Positions 9,385 through 19,085 of a stretch of 64,000 nucleotides of DNA are shown here, in pieces (position 1 is the first letter of the stretch; every line of letters begins with the position of its first letter). Origin of the DNA: Chromatocurvus halotolerans (GTDB lineage Bacteria; Pseudomonadota; Gammaproteobacteria; Pseudomonadales; Halieaceae); NCBI RefSeq assembly GCF_004340525.1, contig NZ_SLWX01000001.1, forward strand, positions 310,001-374,000, read 5' to 3'. Position numbers and translations under genes: made by a program. The notes beneath the pieces are model-generated. The model had not been told where the DNA came from, did no database searches, and was given only the letters and a program-made list of their open reading frames with translations.

Positions 9385-10439
9385 GCATTGAAATGAGCAC
9401 AGGCGCCGTGGTGGAGCGGCGCCTGCGTCCGTGGCGCGAAAGTTTGCCGAATCAGCGGCTGCTTCTGTACACCGGCGCACTGATGGCGATCACCCTGATT
9501 GCTATCAGCACCGGCGCCGTGGACCTCGATATTGTCGGTTTCCTGCTGGGCACCGCCGACCTTTCTGCACTGCAGCGCAACGTGCTGCTGGAACTGCGCC
9601 TGCCGCGGGTTCTGCTGGCCGGTGCGGTCGGTGCGGCACTGGCGATCGCCGGTGCCTGCCTGCAGGGTCTGTTTCGCAACCCACTGGCCGAGCCGCAATT
9701 GATCGGCGTGTCCTCCGGCGCCGCCCTTGGCGCCATTTCGATGATTGTGTTTGGCAACCAGCTCTCCATACCGGATGCCCTGATGCCCTTCAGCCTGCCG
9801 GTTGCGGCGATCATCGGGGCACTGCTGGTAACCTCGGGGCTGTACGCTCTTGCCTGTCGCCACGGTCAGCGCAACGTGGTTGGCCTGCTGCTGCTGGGCA
9901 TTGCCGTGAACGCCATGTCGGGCGTGGGTATCGGTCTGTTTACCTGGGTCGCCAATGACGGTGAGCTACGCTCGCTGACCTTCTGGACCATGGGCAGTTT
10001 CGGCGGCAATCGCTGGAATACCGTCATGCCCGCTGTTGTTCTGATCGCGCTGGCGCTGGCCATTGTACTGCCGACCGCGCGGCAGCTGGATCGGCTGCAG
10101 CTGGGTGAGCTGGAGGCAGAGCGTCTCGGGGTCTGCCTGCGCAGCCTCAAACGCCGCGTGATCTTCGGGGTTGCGGTTGCGGTGGGCGCGGGGGTTGCCG
10201 TCGCCGGAACCATCGGCTTTGTCGGTCTCGTTGTGCCGCACATTGCGCGTTTGCTGACGGGTGTGCGACACCGCTCGCTGCTGCCCGCCTCCGCCCTGCT
10301 GGGCGCCTGTCTCACTATTGCAGCGGACCTGGGTGCACGCACGCTGGTCGTCCCCGCCGAGATGCCCGTGGGACTCATTACCAGCGCCATCGGTGCGCCG
10401 TTTTTCTTCTGGCTGATTCTGCGGGTACGCAACGCATGA
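9381..10439 (+). CDS. hmuU: Heme ABC transporter permease (FecCD family)
   Basis: This 352-residue inner-membrane permease of the FecCD/BtuC class has about ten hydrophobic helices. Class landmarks are LRLPRVLLAGAVGAALAIAG, QGLFRNPLAEPQLIGVSSGA, the ATPase-coupling region near LGELEAERLGV, and VGLVVPHIARLL toward the C-terminus. It presumably works as a homodimer with the ATPase encoded next. Both junctions are four-base ATGA overlaps. Confidence 0.92.
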   Translation: MSIEMSTGAVVERRLRPWRESLPNQRLLLYTGALMAITLIAISTGAVDLDIVGFLLGTADLSALQRNVLLELRLPRVLLAGAVGAALAIAGACLQGLFRNPLAEPQLIGVSSGAALGAISMIVFGNQLSIPDALMPFSLPVAAIIGALLVTSGLYALACRHGQRNVVGLLLLGIAVNAMSGVGIGLFTWVANDGELRSLTFWTMGSFGGNRWNTVMPAVVLIALALAIVLPTARQLDRLQLGELEAERLGVCLRSLKRRVIFGVAVAVGAGVAVAGTIGFVGLVVPHIARLLTGVRHRSLLPASALLGACLTIAADLGARTLVVPAEMPVGLITSAIGAPFFFWLILRVRNA

Positions 10440-11215
10440 GCCTGCTCGCCAGAAATCTTTGTGTGCGACGCAGTGGCCGATGGCTGCTGGCGAATGTCGA
10501 TATCGAGGTGCAGCCCGGCGAGGTACTTGCCGTCGTGGGTCCCAACGGAGCTGGCAAGTCCACCCTGCTCGGCGCCCTGGCCGGCGACCTGTCGATCGAT
10601 AGCGGGTGTGTGGAGATGGCAGGGCGGAATCTGCAGCAGATCAGCCTGCAGCAGCGCGCCGAGCGACGCGCTGTGGTTGGACCGCCACCGCAGATGGCCT
10701 TTGATTACACCGTGGCCGACGTGGTTTCCATGGGCTGGCTGCACGGTGATCGCTTTGGCAGCGCATTCGCCGCCGACGCCCTCAGCCGTGTCCTGCAGCG
10801 CTGCGACCTCGGAGCCCTTCGACAGCGGATATTCATGTCGCTTTCCAGCGGTGAACGGCAGCGTGTGCAGTTTGCCGCCGGCTGGCTGCAGGTCTGGCCA
10901 ACGCCAGACGACCCGGCCGCGCGGTGGCTACTGCTGGATGAGCCGACGGCGAATCTCGACGTCGCGCACGCTCGGCAGATGCTGCAGCTGCTGCGACATC
11001 TCACCGCCGACAATACCGGGGTTCTGGTGGTGCTTCACGATCTGGATCTGGCCACGCGATTTGCCGATCGCGTGCTTCTCCTCGAGAGCGGTCGCGTTGC
11101 CGGGCTCGGGACGCCGGACACCGTTATGACGCCTGAGCGGCTGACCGCCGTCTATGGCGCCCCGGTACACGTTGAATACCTGCCAGCCCTGAATCGGCTG
11201 GTAGTCATTGCCTGA
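10436..11215 (+). CDS. hmuV: Heme ABC transporter ATP-binding protein
   Basis: This 259-residue ATPase drives heme import. It shows Walker A GPNGAGKST at about residues 38-46, the signature LSSGERQRVQFA, Walker B WLLLDEPTANLD and the switch His in VLHDLDLA. Q-loop region residues appear in GPPPQMAFDYTVADVV. Order and overlap with the permease gene, and the hmuS-like gene after it, support heme over ferric siderophore as the substrate. Confidence 0.92.
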   Translation: MSLLARNLCVRRSGRWLLANVDIEVQPGEVLAVVGPNGAGKSTLLGALAGDLSIDSGCVEMAGRNLQQISLQQRAERRAVVGPPPQMAFDYTVADVVSMGWLHGDRFGSAFAADALSRVLQRCDLGALRQRIFMSLSSGERQRVQFAAGWLQVWPTPDDPAARWLLLDEPTANLDVAHARQMLQLLRHLTADNTGVLVVLHDLDLATRFADRVLLLESGRVAGLGTPDTVMTPERLTAVYGAPVHVEYLPALNRLVVIA

Positions 11216-11249
11216 GGTCTTCTGTCAACACAAACAGCGAGGAACTGTC

Positions 11250-12323
11250 ATGACAAACGCCGCAATTTCATCCCCCCCTGACGCCCGGGCCGCAGAGCTC
11301 GCGGAGCACTTTGCCGCCTGGCGCGCGGAGAATCCGCGCGGCTATCTGCGCAACGCCGCCAGTGCGCTCGGCGTCTCGGAGCTGGAGCTCCTGGTAGCGA
11401 CCGGCGGCAGTGATGTGCAAGCACTGCGCACGGATGACATTCCGGGTCTTCTCGGCGACATTGCTGCCTGGGGAGAACTGCGCACCATGACCCGCAATGA
11501 CCATGCGGTTCTGGAGCAGACCGGACACTACGAAAATCTGGCGTTTTTCGGCCCCGCGATGGGCCAGACCGTCGGCTCCATCGACATGCGGATTTTCGCC
11601 CGTCACTGGGTGCATGCCTACGGGGTGGTGACCCCGGGAAAGTCCGCGCCGCGGTGCAGCGTGCAGTTTTTCGACGCCCACGGCGTGAATATCCACAAGG
11701 TGTTCGCCAGCGACCCCACGGCTTATCGCAACCTGTGTGGGCAGTGGGCAGTGCACAACCCGCTTCCCGGTTTGCCCGCCGTCGAGCCAGCCATCCCGGA
11801 ATCCCCGCGCCCGGACAGCGAGGTGGACGTGGCAGAGCTCCACCGCCGCTGGGATGCGCTGGAAGACACCCACGATTTTATCGGCCTGCTCAGGCGCTGC
11901 GCCGTAACACGGACGCAGGCACTGCGGCTTGCCGGCGAGTCCCGCGCAATCCCGGTTACTGCCGAGGCCCTGCAGCTGACACTGCAGCAGACCGCAGACG
12001 CGGCGGAGAACGCGATGATCTTCGTGGGTAATCGCGGCCTGGTGCAGATCTACATCGGCCAGATCCAGCGGGTTGTCGCCACCAGCGGCTGGCTCAATAT
12101 TCTGGATCCGAAGGTAGACCTGCACGTGCGCGACGGCAGCATCAGCGATGCCTGGCTGGTGACCAAGCCCACGCGGCACGGACCGGTGCGCTCGCTGGAG
12201 TGCTACGGCAGCAGCGGAGAGACCGTGCTGCAGGTCTTTGGCAAACGCACCGAGACCGACTCAACGCCGCCGGGCATGAACGCCATTTTTGACTCGGTAC
12301 TGCAGCACTGCAGGACGGGCTGA
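11250..12323 (+). CDS. hmuS: Hemin-degrading/heme-trafficking factor
   Basis: This cytoplasmic heme-handling protein of the HmuS/ChuS/ShuS family is 357 residues from ATG 11250, which has GAGGAA at good spacing. The frame is open 14 codons further upstream. The family's two homologous halves are visible. The N-half carries LLGDIAAWGELRTMTRNDHAVLEQ and GQTVGSIDMRIFARHW, and the C-half carries IFVGNRGLVQIYIG, WLNILDPKVDLHVRD and AWLVTKPTRHGPVRSLECY. Family members bind heme and some break it down to release iron. It ends the heme operon and is convergent with the chemoreceptor gene. Confidence 0.9.
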   Translation: MTNAAISSPPDARAAELAEHFAAWRAENPRGYLRNAASALGVSELELLVATGGSDVQALRTDDIPGLLGDIAAWGELRTMTRNDHAVLEQTGHYENLAFFGPAMGQTVGSIDMRIFARHWVHAYGVVTPGKSAPRCSVQFFDAHGVNIHKVFASDPTAYRNLCGQWAVHNPLPGLPAVEPAIPESPRPDSEVDVAELHRRWDALEDTHDFIGLLRRCAVTRTQALRLAGESRAIPVTAEALQLTLQQTADAAENAMIFVGNRGLVQIYIGQIQRVVATSGWLNILDPKVDLHVRDGSISDAWLVTKPTRHGPVRSLECYGSSGETVLQVFGKRTETDSTPPGMNAIFDSVLQHCRTG

Positions 12324-12350
12324 CGTCCCGGCGTCGCGTCGCGTGACCCG

Positions 12351-12379
12351 CTAGTGGGCCAGGCGACGACGCCCACTAG
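12351..12379. terminator. Symmetrical hairpin between convergent genes
   Basis: CTAGTGGGC and GCCCACTAG form a perfect 9-base-pair stem around an 11-base loop. It sits between hmuS and the chemoreceptor and overlaps the chemoreceptor stop codon. No T run follows on either strand. It may terminate transcription in both directions. Confidence 0.5.
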
Positions 12380-14919
12380 AACTCTTCCCAGTCCTCATCG
12401 GCGGTGGCTGCCGGCGCCGACCCCGAGCGGCGGCCGCTCACCGGTGAGAGCCGGGAATTGATCGAACGTGCCGCTGCACGCTGCGGCGCTTGGCGTGTCG
12501 CCGGCTTCGCCGCTGCCTGCTGAGGAGGGCGCAGGCCAGCTCCGTTAGACGGCACTGTCTCGGTCAACCGGAAACGCGAGACCAGGTCCCTCAGCACCAG
12601 GGTCTGCTCGTCCATCGACTTGCTCGCCGCGGCAGCTTCCTCGACCAGTGCGGCGTTCTGCTGCGTCACTTCATCCAGCTGCATCACCGCCTTGTTGACC
12701 TGCTCAATGCCCGAGGACTGTTCCTCCGAGGCCGCATACAGTTCGGCGATAATGCTGGTCACTTTCTTCACGCTGACCACGATCGCCGACAGTGTTTCAC
12801 CGGATGAGTCGACCAGACGGGAGCCGTCCTCCACTTTGGCCACGCTGGTTTTGATCAGCGTCTTGATCTCCTTCGCCGCAGCGGCGCTGCGCTGGGCCAG
12901 GTTGCGGACTTCAGCCGCGACCACGGCAAAACCGCGTCCCTGCTCGCCGGCGCGGGCGGCCTCGACCGCGGCATTGAGCGCGAGCAGGTTGGTCTGGAAG
13001 GCGATCTCGTCAATGACGCTGATGATTTCGGATATCTCACCCGACGACTCGCTGATCGCCTGCATGGCGCTGATTGCCCTGCCAACCACTTCACCCCCCT
13101 TCTCCGCCTGCTCCCGGGCATCCCCGGCGAGCTGGTTGGCCTCGCGAGCGTTGTCCGCGCTCGAGCGCACCACCGACGTCATCTGCTCCATGCTCGACGC
13201 TGTCTCCTCGAGCGATGACGCCTGCTCTTCGGTGCGCTGCGACAGGTCCAGGTTGCCCTTGGAGATTTCGCCGGCCGAGGCATTGATCGTCGATGCGCTC
13301 TCGCGAATGCTGGCCACGATGTCCGTCAGTCGGTCCATGGTGGTGTTGACGTCCACCTTGAGCTGCTCGAACAGTCCGGGGTGATCGGCATCGATATAGC
13401 CGGTGAGGTCCCCCTCCGCGAGCCCGGAAAGTACCCTGGCGACATCGGTAAAGCCGGCGCTGAGCGCGCCAACCGTATTGTTTACATCCTCCTGCAGCTG
13501 TTTAAAGAGGCCCTCGTAGTCACCGTCAATGCGCCCGCTAAGGTCGCCGGCGGCGAGCTGGTTCATCACGCCAGCAATATCGTTCAACCCGTTCCCGGTC
13601 ACCTCCATGAGATCGTTGAGGAGACCGGAGACAACGCGCAGGAAACCCTCGTAGGCCTCGACGTCCAGCCGCGCGTCGAACCGGCCTCGGGCGGCGCCGG
13701 CGATCAGTGCACGGATCTCGCGCTCTGCCGCCTTTGCCTGGGTGACATCTTCCCACTCGAGCATATTGCCCATGTACTTGCCGTGTTCGCTTTTTATCAG
13801 CGTGGCATTCAGCGTGAAGTCGGCCCCGTTGGCCTTGATAACGACACTGGTCGGCATCTTGCGCGCGTCGGAGAGCATGGCCGGCGAGTGCGAGGCGTCC
13901 TCGAAAAAGCTGTCAATCGTCTGGCCCTCCAGATGCTCCGGGTCGAAGCCGGGGAAGTGCTCGCGCAGCTTGCCGGCGCGACGCTGCATCATTTTCCGGA
14001 CAGCCGGGTTTGCATAGACGATTTCGTGCCGGTCATTCGCCAGCATGATGCAGGACCCAGAACCGTCTACCGCAGACGTGAGACGGTCAATCTCGACCTG
14101 CTGATCGTGCTCCTTGGTGCCATCTACCGAAAGCCCCACCACCTTGAATGGCCTGCCGCGGTCGTCGAGAACCGGAGAGTAATTGGCGACCACCCAGGTC
14201 GGCTTGCCATCCTTGTAGACGCGAGGCACCAGCCCCGAGAAGAACCTGCCGGCACGCAGATCTTCCCACAGCTGAAGGTGCTCCGGATCTTTCGCAAAGT
14301 CTGTCGGTACCATGTCATCGAGCGTAAGCGCCTGGATTTCCTCGAGCGTATAGCCGCTGCGTTTGAGATAGCGCTCGTTGGCGTTCAGGATGCGCCCCTC
14401 CATGTCGAATTCAAGAATGCCCTGAACCCGCCCGAGGGCCTCCATCAGCCGCGAGAGATTTTTCGCGTTCGCTGTCTCCTCCGCTTCTGCGGTGGCGTCA
14501 CTGACGAGTTTCAGAATCTTGCAAACCCGTCCGCTGCTGTCCAGAACCGGGTTGTAGATGCCACGAATCCAGATCGTCTCACCTTGCCGGTCAACGCGGG
14601 GAAACAGTCCTTCATGGTGCTGGCCGCTGGCCAGAATGCGCCAGAATTCCCGGTACTCGTCACTGTGCGCGTAATCCGGATCGCAGAGCCTGCTGTGGTG
14701 CATGCCCTGCACTTCCTCCAGCGTGTAGCCGACGATACTCAGGAAATTTTCGTTGGCCGTGATGATGGTGCCGTCGAGGTCGAACTCAACCAGACCGTGC
14801 CCGCGACTCAGCGCCTGCATACTGGCGGCCAGTTCGTCGAACTGCCTCTGCCTATCGCCCTCGGAGGCACCTTCATAGGCCTCCAGACTACGGCTGATGG
14901 ATCCTTCCCGCTTGTCCAT
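12376..14919 (-). CDS. Soluble methyl-accepting chemotaxis protein with three PAS domains
   Basis: This 847-residue chemoreceptor has no hydrophobic segment and should be cytoplasmic. The order is a short helix, PAS 1 (about 35-145), PAS 2 (155-265), PAS 3 (275-390), two HAMP-like modules with repeated [12 protein letters not shown] and [12 protein letters not shown] (about 400-510), then a full signalling domain. The hairpin tip is [22 protein letters not shown], preceded by methylation-type helices. The protein ends in DWEEF, which fits the xWxxF tether for the methyltransferase CheR. ATG 14919 is preferred because GGAG lies seven bases upstream; GTG 14934 and ATG 14925 are also in frame. 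The PAS domains likely sense a cytoplasmic redox or small-molecule cue. No cofactor-binding residue is diagnostic. Confidence 0.9.
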   Translation of the reverse strand: MDKREGSISRSLEAYEGASEGDRQRQFDELAASMQALSRGHGLVEFDLDGTIITANENFLSIVGYTLEEVQGMHHSRLCDPDYAHSDEYREFWRILASGQHHEGLFPRVDRQGETIWIRGIYNPVLDSSGRVCKILKLVSDATAEAEETANAKNLSRLMEALGRVQGILEFDMEGRILNANERYLKRSGYTLEEIQALTLDDMVPTDFAKDPEHLQLWEDLRAGRFFSGLVPRVYKDGKPTWVVANYSPVLDDRGRPFKVVGLSVDGTKEHDQQVEIDRLTSAVDGSGSCIMLANDRHEIVYANPAVRKMMQRRAGKLREHFPGFDPEHLEGQTIDSFFEDASHSPAMLSDARKMPTSVVIKANGADFTLNATLIKSEHGKYMGNMLEWEDVTQAKAAEREIRALIAGAARGRFDARLDVEAYEGFLRVVSGLLNDLMEVTGNGLNDIAGVMNQLAAGDLSGRIDGDYEGLFKQLQEDVNNTVGALSAGFTDVARVLSGLAEGDLTGYIDADHPGLFEQLKVDVNTTMDRLTDIVASIRESASTINASAGEISKGNLDLSQRTEEQASSLEETASSMEQMTSVVRSSADNAREANQLAGDAREQAEKGGEVVGRAISAMQAISESSGEISEIISVIDEIAFQTNLLALNAAVEAARAGEQGRGFAVVAAEVRNLAQRSAAAAKEIKTLIKTSVAKVEDGSRLVDSSGETLSAIVVSVKKVTSIIAELYAASEEQSSGIEQVNKAVMQLDEVTQQNAALVEEAAAASKSMDEQTLVLRDLVSRFRLTETVPSNGAGLRPPQQAAAKPATRQAPQRAAARSINSRLSPVSGRRSGSAPAATADEDWEEF

Positions 14920-15332
14920 TGACATTCTCCACACTTACAGCGCCACTTACTTGAGATATCGGCGAAACAGGCGTCGACTTTAGCCTCAGCCTCACGTGAT
15001 TCTGCGCCCGTCGCGACGGCCCTTTCGGCCCGGTTCTGCGACGCCGGCGCATCCTGCCACGCTCTCGGACGCATTACGATCACCATCGGCAAAAGCCTTG
15101 ACCAAGGTCAATTCTCCTTGACCAACCGCGGGCGCCCGGGACGGACTCACGAGGACCCGCGGCACCAGACGGGTTGGAAAGAAGCCGATCGGGCAATAGC
15201 ACCAATGGCGGACAGGCCTTTACGGGCAGGCCACTTTGCGGCATGTTGGCTGACGTTCGTAGACTGGCTGGCGCTAATGCGGGCGATACAGAGCGATAAG
15301 AATACATAAAGAGATAAATGAGAGCTGGAACC
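14920..15332. other. Divergent intergenic region
   Basis: This stretch of about 410 bases separates the chemoreceptor from the PQQ dehydrogenase, which point away from each other. I see no credible reading frame or RNA gene. It holds a TTGACC/GGTCAA dyad and a second TTGACCAA copy, described separately. The last 40 bases before the dehydrogenase start are A-rich. Confidence 0.5.
15098..15125. promoter_or_regulatory. FNR/CRP-like dyad with a repeated half site
   Basis: TTGACCAAGGTCAA (15098-15111) is a 6-2-6 dyad that also reads as TTGAC-N4-GTCAA, resembling FNR/Anr/Dnr boxes (TTGAT-N4-ATCAA). A second TTGACCAA follows at 15118-15125. It lies in the divergent region between a chemoreceptor and a respiratory-type quinoprotein, both plausible oxygen-controlled targets. 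No matching promoter was located, so this is tentative. Confidence 0.3.
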
Positions 15333-17423
15333 ATGAAAGATGCGACGCGCACCTGCCTGCTGTGCTGCCTGATATCGTTGGCGGCCTGCGAGCCGCCGGG
15401 GAACGACGCGCTGCCCCCCTCGACCTCGCAAACGTCCAAGGTTACGGCCGATGTCGCGTGGCGCGTCCACGGCCTGAACAATGCAGAGACCCGCTTCAGC
15501 ACACTGACAGATATCGACACGGGTAACGTCGATCAACTGGAGCTCGACTGGTACTTCGATTACCCCACCCAGCGCGGCCTGGAGGCCACGCCGCTGGTGA
15601 TCGATGGCGTGATCTACACCACCGGGTCCTGGAGCATGGTTTTCGCCCACGACGCGCGCAGCGGCGAACTGCTCTGGTTCCACGATCCGCAGGTGCCGCG
15701 TGACTGGGCAGTGCACCTGTGCTGTGATGTGGTCAATCGCGGCGTCGCTTATCAGGATGGCACCGTTTACTCGGGAACGCTGGACGGGCGACTGATCGCG
15801 CTCGATGCAGGTTCCGGCGAGCTTGCCTGGCAGGTGCAGACCACCGATCCCGACAAGCCCTACTCCATTACAGGCGCTCCCCGCATCGTCAAGGACCGCA
15901 TTATCATCGGCAATGGTGGCAGTGAAATGGGGGTGCGTGGCTATGTGTCAGCCTATGCCGTCGCCGATGGTGAGCTCCTGTGGCGCTTCCATACCGTGCC
16001 GGGCAACCCCGCCGACGGTTTTGAGTCCGAGTCGATGCGCCAGGCAGCAGAGACCTGGGGAGGCGGCGCGTGGTGGGACATCGGCGGTGGCGGCACCGTC
16101 TGGGACTCCATGGCATACGACCCGGAGCTCGATATGCTCTACATCGGGGTCGGCAACGGCGCCCCCTGGAACCGGCAGATACGCTCGCCGGCGGGCGGTG
16201 ACAATCTGTTTCTCTCCTCCATCGTGGCGCTCGATCCCGACGACGGCCGCTATCTCTGGCATTATCAGACCACGCCGGGGGAAACCTGGGACTACACCGC
16301 CACCCAGCACATGATTCTCGCCAACCTGAACATCGATGGCGCCGAGCGCAAGGTGATTATGCAGGCGCCCAAGAACGGCTTTTTCTACGTGCTGGACCGG
16401 GTTTCCGGCGAGCTCATTTCCGCCGAGCCTTACGCCACCGTCACCTGGGCCTCCCACATTGACACGCAAACCGGCCGGCCGGTGGAAACGGCGCAGGCGC
16501 GCTACACCGAGGGCGATTCCGGACTGCAGCTGCCCGGGCCCATCGGCGGCCACAACTGGCACCCCATGAGCTACAGCCCGCAGACGGGACTGGTCTACAT
16601 CCCCATGCAGGACACGCCCTGGGTATACGCGGCGGATGAGAATTTCGAGTTCCGCCAGGGCTACTGGAACACCGGCACCGACAATCTGGTGGCGAGCCTG
16701 CCGGACGATCCCGCCATCCGCGACGCGGTGCTGGCCAGCGTCAAGGGCGCCATCGTCGCCTGGGACCCGGTCAAGGCCGAGCCCCGCTGGCGCGTGGATC
16801 ATGCGGGCCCGTGGAACGGCGGCATGCTGTCGACTGCCGGCAATCTGCTGTTCCAGGGCAACGCCGAGGGCAATGTTGTCGCTTATGCCGCCGACAGCGG
16901 CAAAGTGCTGTGGTCCTTTGATGCCCAGACCGGCGTTGTTGCACCACCCGTCACCTACCGGCTCGACGGCAGACAGTATGTGGCCGTGGTCGCCGGCTGG
17001 GGCGGTGCCCTGGCGCTGGTGGGCGGCGATGCACTGACGGCCGGGCCGATCCCCAACCGCAGCCGACTGCTGGTGTTCAGCCTCGACGGAGACGCGTCAC
17101 TGCCACCGGCGCAGGAGACGCCCGTCGTGTTCAATCCACCGCCACTGGACGCAGAACCCGAGCAGGTGGCGCGGGGCAAGGCCCTGTATCTGCAGTACTG
17201 CGTGTACTGCCACGGCGATGGCGTGGTTGCCGGGGGTGCGGTGCCCGACCTGCGCGCCCTCACCGCAGAGGGCCATGAGGACTGGGAAAGCATCGTTATA
17301 GGCGGCAGGCACTGGAAACAGGGAATGGTCGGATTCTCGGACGCTCTCACCAAGCAGGATTCCATCGACATACAGAGCTACGTGATCGAACGTGCGCATC
17401 ACGCTCTGCGCGCCGATCGATGA
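15333..17423 (+). CDS. PQQ-dependent alcohol dehydrogenase with C-terminal cytochrome c, lipoprotein form
   Basis: This type II quinohemoprotein dehydrogenase (696 residues) oxidises alcohols in the periplasm and passes electrons through PQQ to its own heme c. ATG 15333 starts a lipoprotein signal with lipobox LAAC, so the enzyme is probably membrane-tethered. An in-frame ATG also exists at 15318. An eight-bladed propeller carries the adjacent cysteines HLCCDVV that stack on PQQ, SPAGGDNLFLSSIVALDP with the catalytic Asp, and WDYTATQ. The C-terminal domain has heme motif CVYCH and a Met ligand in WKQGMVGF. No PQQ synthesis genes are in the window. Its stop overlaps the next gene by four bases. 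Confidence 0.9.
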   Translation: MKDATRTCLLCCLISLAACEPPGNDALPPSTSQTSKVTADVAWRVHGLNNAETRFSTLTDIDTGNVDQLELDWYFDYPTQRGLEATPLVIDGVIYTTGSWSMVFAHDARSGELLWFHDPQVPRDWAVHLCCDVVNRGVAYQDGTVYSGTLDGRLIALDAGSGELAWQVQTTDPDKPYSITGAPRIVKDRIIIGNGGSEMGVRGYVSAYAVADGELLWRFHTVPGNPADGFESESMRQAAETWGGGAWWDIGGGGTVWDSMAYDPELDMLYIGVGNGAPWNRQIRSPAGGDNLFLSSIVALDPDDGRYLWHYQTTPGETWDYTATQHMILANLNIDGAERKVIMQAPKNGFFYVLDRVSGELISAEPYATVTWASHIDTQTGRPVETAQARYTEGDSGLQLPGPIGGHNWHPMSYSPQTGLVYIPMQDTPWVYAADENFEFRQGYWNTGTDNLVASLPDDPAIRDAVLASVKGAIVAWDPVKAEPRWRVDHAGPWNGGMLSTAGNLLFQGNAEGNVVAYAADSGKVLWSFDAQTGVVAPPVTYRLDGRQYVAVVAGWGGALALVGGDALTAGPIPNRSRLLVFSLDGDASLPPAQETPVVFNPPPLDAEPEQVARGKALYLQYCVYCHGDGVVAGGAVPDLRALTAEGHEDWESIVIGGRHWKQGMVGFSDALTKQDSIDIQSYVIERAHHALRADR

Positions 17424-18772
17424 AAACTGCGTCGATACCACTGCACACACGAATTCTGCTTGCGCTCTTCCTGGGCGCGCTTGCCGGCCTGGCTGTCCAC
17501 AGCCTGGCGGGCGAAGCCCAGTGGACGATCTGGCTGACGGATAATATCGCGGCACCGGTGGGGGAGATCTTCCTGCGCCTGCTGTTGATGACCGTGGTTC
17601 CCCTGGTGTTTGCCTCCATCGTCCTTGGCGTGACGGGCCTCGGCGACGTGCGCAACCTGGGCCGCGTCGGCGGCAAGACCCTGGTGTATTTCGTGGCAAG
17701 CTCGGCGATCGCCGCCGCGCTGGGCATCATCCTTGTGAATCTCATGGACCCCGGCAGCAGCCTCGACCCCCTTGTGCGTGCCGCGTTGCTGGAGGATTTC
17801 AGGGACCAGGCCTCGAGCATGCAGGCGGGCTCACCCGGCTTCGGCGTCGACATGCTGGTGAATATCGTGCCGCGCAACCCGGTCGAGGCGGCGGCGAACA
17901 TGGACATGCTCGCGGTGATCTTCTTCGCGCTGGTGTTCGGCGTGGCGCTTGCCCTGATACCGCGGGAGCGCGCCGCACCGCTGATCGCCGTTATCGAGTC
18001 ACTGGGCGATGTCGTCATCAAGATCATCGAGATGGTGATGCGTCTGGCGCCCTATGGCGTGTTTGCGCTGATCTTTGTCGTCACCTCGCGCTTTGGCTGG
18101 AGCCTGCTGGCGCAGCTGGGTGTCTACGTGGTGCTGGTTCTCCTGGGCCTGACGCTGCACACCGTGGTTACGCTGTCCCTGCTGGTGAAGTTTTTCGGCG
18201 GCATGAAGCCACTGGACTTCTGGCGGCGCAGTCGGGCCGTCATCGTCACGGCCTTTGCCACCAGCTCCAGCAGCGCAACGCTTCCCACCAGCATTGCCGT
18301 AGCCGAGCGTGAGCTGAAAGTGCCGCCCACCCTCGCCGGCTTCGTGCTGCCCCTGGGCGCCACCATGAACATGAACGGTACCGCCGTATACGTGGGCATT
18401 ACCGTGCTGTTTCTGGCGCAGGTTTTCGGCGTGGATCTCACGCTCGGGCAGCAGGTGGTGGTGGCCATGCTCGGCGTGATTACCGCCATCGGCGCAGCGG
18501 GGGTGCCGGGCGGCTCCCTGCCCTTGATCATGGTGATTCTCGCCTCGGTGGGGGTGCCGCCCGAGGGCATCGCGATTATTCTCGGCGTCGATCGCATTCT
18601 CGACATGGCGCGCACGGTGACGAACGTGACCGGGGATCTGACGGCGGCGGTGTTTCTGGCGCACAGCGAGACGTCACGCGCCGGCCCGACTTTCGAGAAC
18701 CCGGCTGTCGAAAACCCGGCTTCCGAGAGCCCGGCTCCGGCTGCCGATAATCCGGTTTCCCGTCAGGGATAA
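17420..18772 (+). CDS. Dicarboxylate/amino acid:cation symporter (SDF/DAACS family)
   Basis: This 450-residue inner-membrane secondary transporter uses a sodium or proton gradient to import C4-dicarboxylates, glutamate or aspartate. Family landmarks are the serine-rich re-entrant loop (ATSSSSATLPTSIAVAE), LPLGATMNMNGTAVY, the second re-entrant loop (GAAGVPGGSLPLIMVIL) and the final DRILDMARTVTNVTGD motif that contacts substrate. The last 30 residues form a low-complexity tail of repeated (E/D)NPx and ESPAP units not typical of the family. The ATGA overlap with the dehydrogenase gene implies co-expression, perhaps to take up an oxidation product. That link is inference. Confidence 0.92.
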   Translation: MKTASIPLHTRILLALFLGALAGLAVHSLAGEAQWTIWLTDNIAAPVGEIFLRLLLMTVVPLVFASIVLGVTGLGDVRNLGRVGGKTLVYFVASSAIAAALGIILVNLMDPGSSLDPLVRAALLEDFRDQASSMQAGSPGFGVDMLVNIVPRNPVEAAANMDMLAVIFFALVFGVALALIPRERAAPLIAVIESLGDVVIKIIEMVMRLAPYGVFALIFVVTSRFGWSLLAQLGVYVVLVLLGLTLHTVVTLSLLVKFFGGMKPLDFWRRSRAVIVTAFATSSSSATLPTSIAVAERELKVPPTLAGFVLPLGATMNMNGTAVYVGITVLFLAQVFGVDLTLGQQVVVAMLGVITAIGAAGVPGGSLPLIMVILASVGVPPEGIAIILGVDRILDMARTVTNVTGDLTAAVFLAHSETSRAGPTFENPAVENPASESPAPAADNPVSRQG

Positions 18773-18911
18773 GCGGCCCCAAAGTGATGACAAAGCCATT
18801 ACACTATTGCCCTGAAAACCCCGCTCCGGCTGAACGGCGGCCATGGAACAGCCGGCCATCGGAGTCCCGGGAGAAAACGGGCAGCGCCAAAATACAAAGA
18901 GGCAGAGTGAC

Positions 18912-19085
18912 ATGAATACACCGATAGCATTGCTCCTTGTGGTTGTTTTTTTACTGGGCGTCGGCCTGTTTGCCAAAGCCTACATACAGGGCATGCGCTT
19001 CGGCGAGCGGATGGAAGAGAAAAAGAATCGCAGGAAAGAGGAACAGAAGCAGATGTCGCAGCCGCACCCGACCGACGAGCCCTAG
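18912..19085 (+). CDS. Small single-pass membrane protein of unknown function
   Basis: This 57-residue protein begins with one hydrophobic helix (IALLLVVVFLLGVGLFAKAY), followed by a strongly charged cytoplasmic tail rich in Glu, Lys and Arg. ATG 18912 is preferred over an upstream ATG at 18843, because the intervening residues are polar and unlike a real N-terminus. A purine-rich GAGGCAGAG stretch lies upstream. It resembles other small bitopic inner-membrane proteins, and no function can be assigned. Confidence 0.5.
   Translation: MNTPIALLLVVVFLLGVGLFAKAYIQGMRFGERMEEKKNRRKEEQKQMSQPHPTDEP

Noticed and set aside
13381-14922. Long open frame (513 codons) on the plus strand opposite the chemoreceptor
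   Set aside because: It lies wholly antisense to a gene with clear PAS and MCP motifs, shows no domain of its own, and is explained by high-GC codon use.
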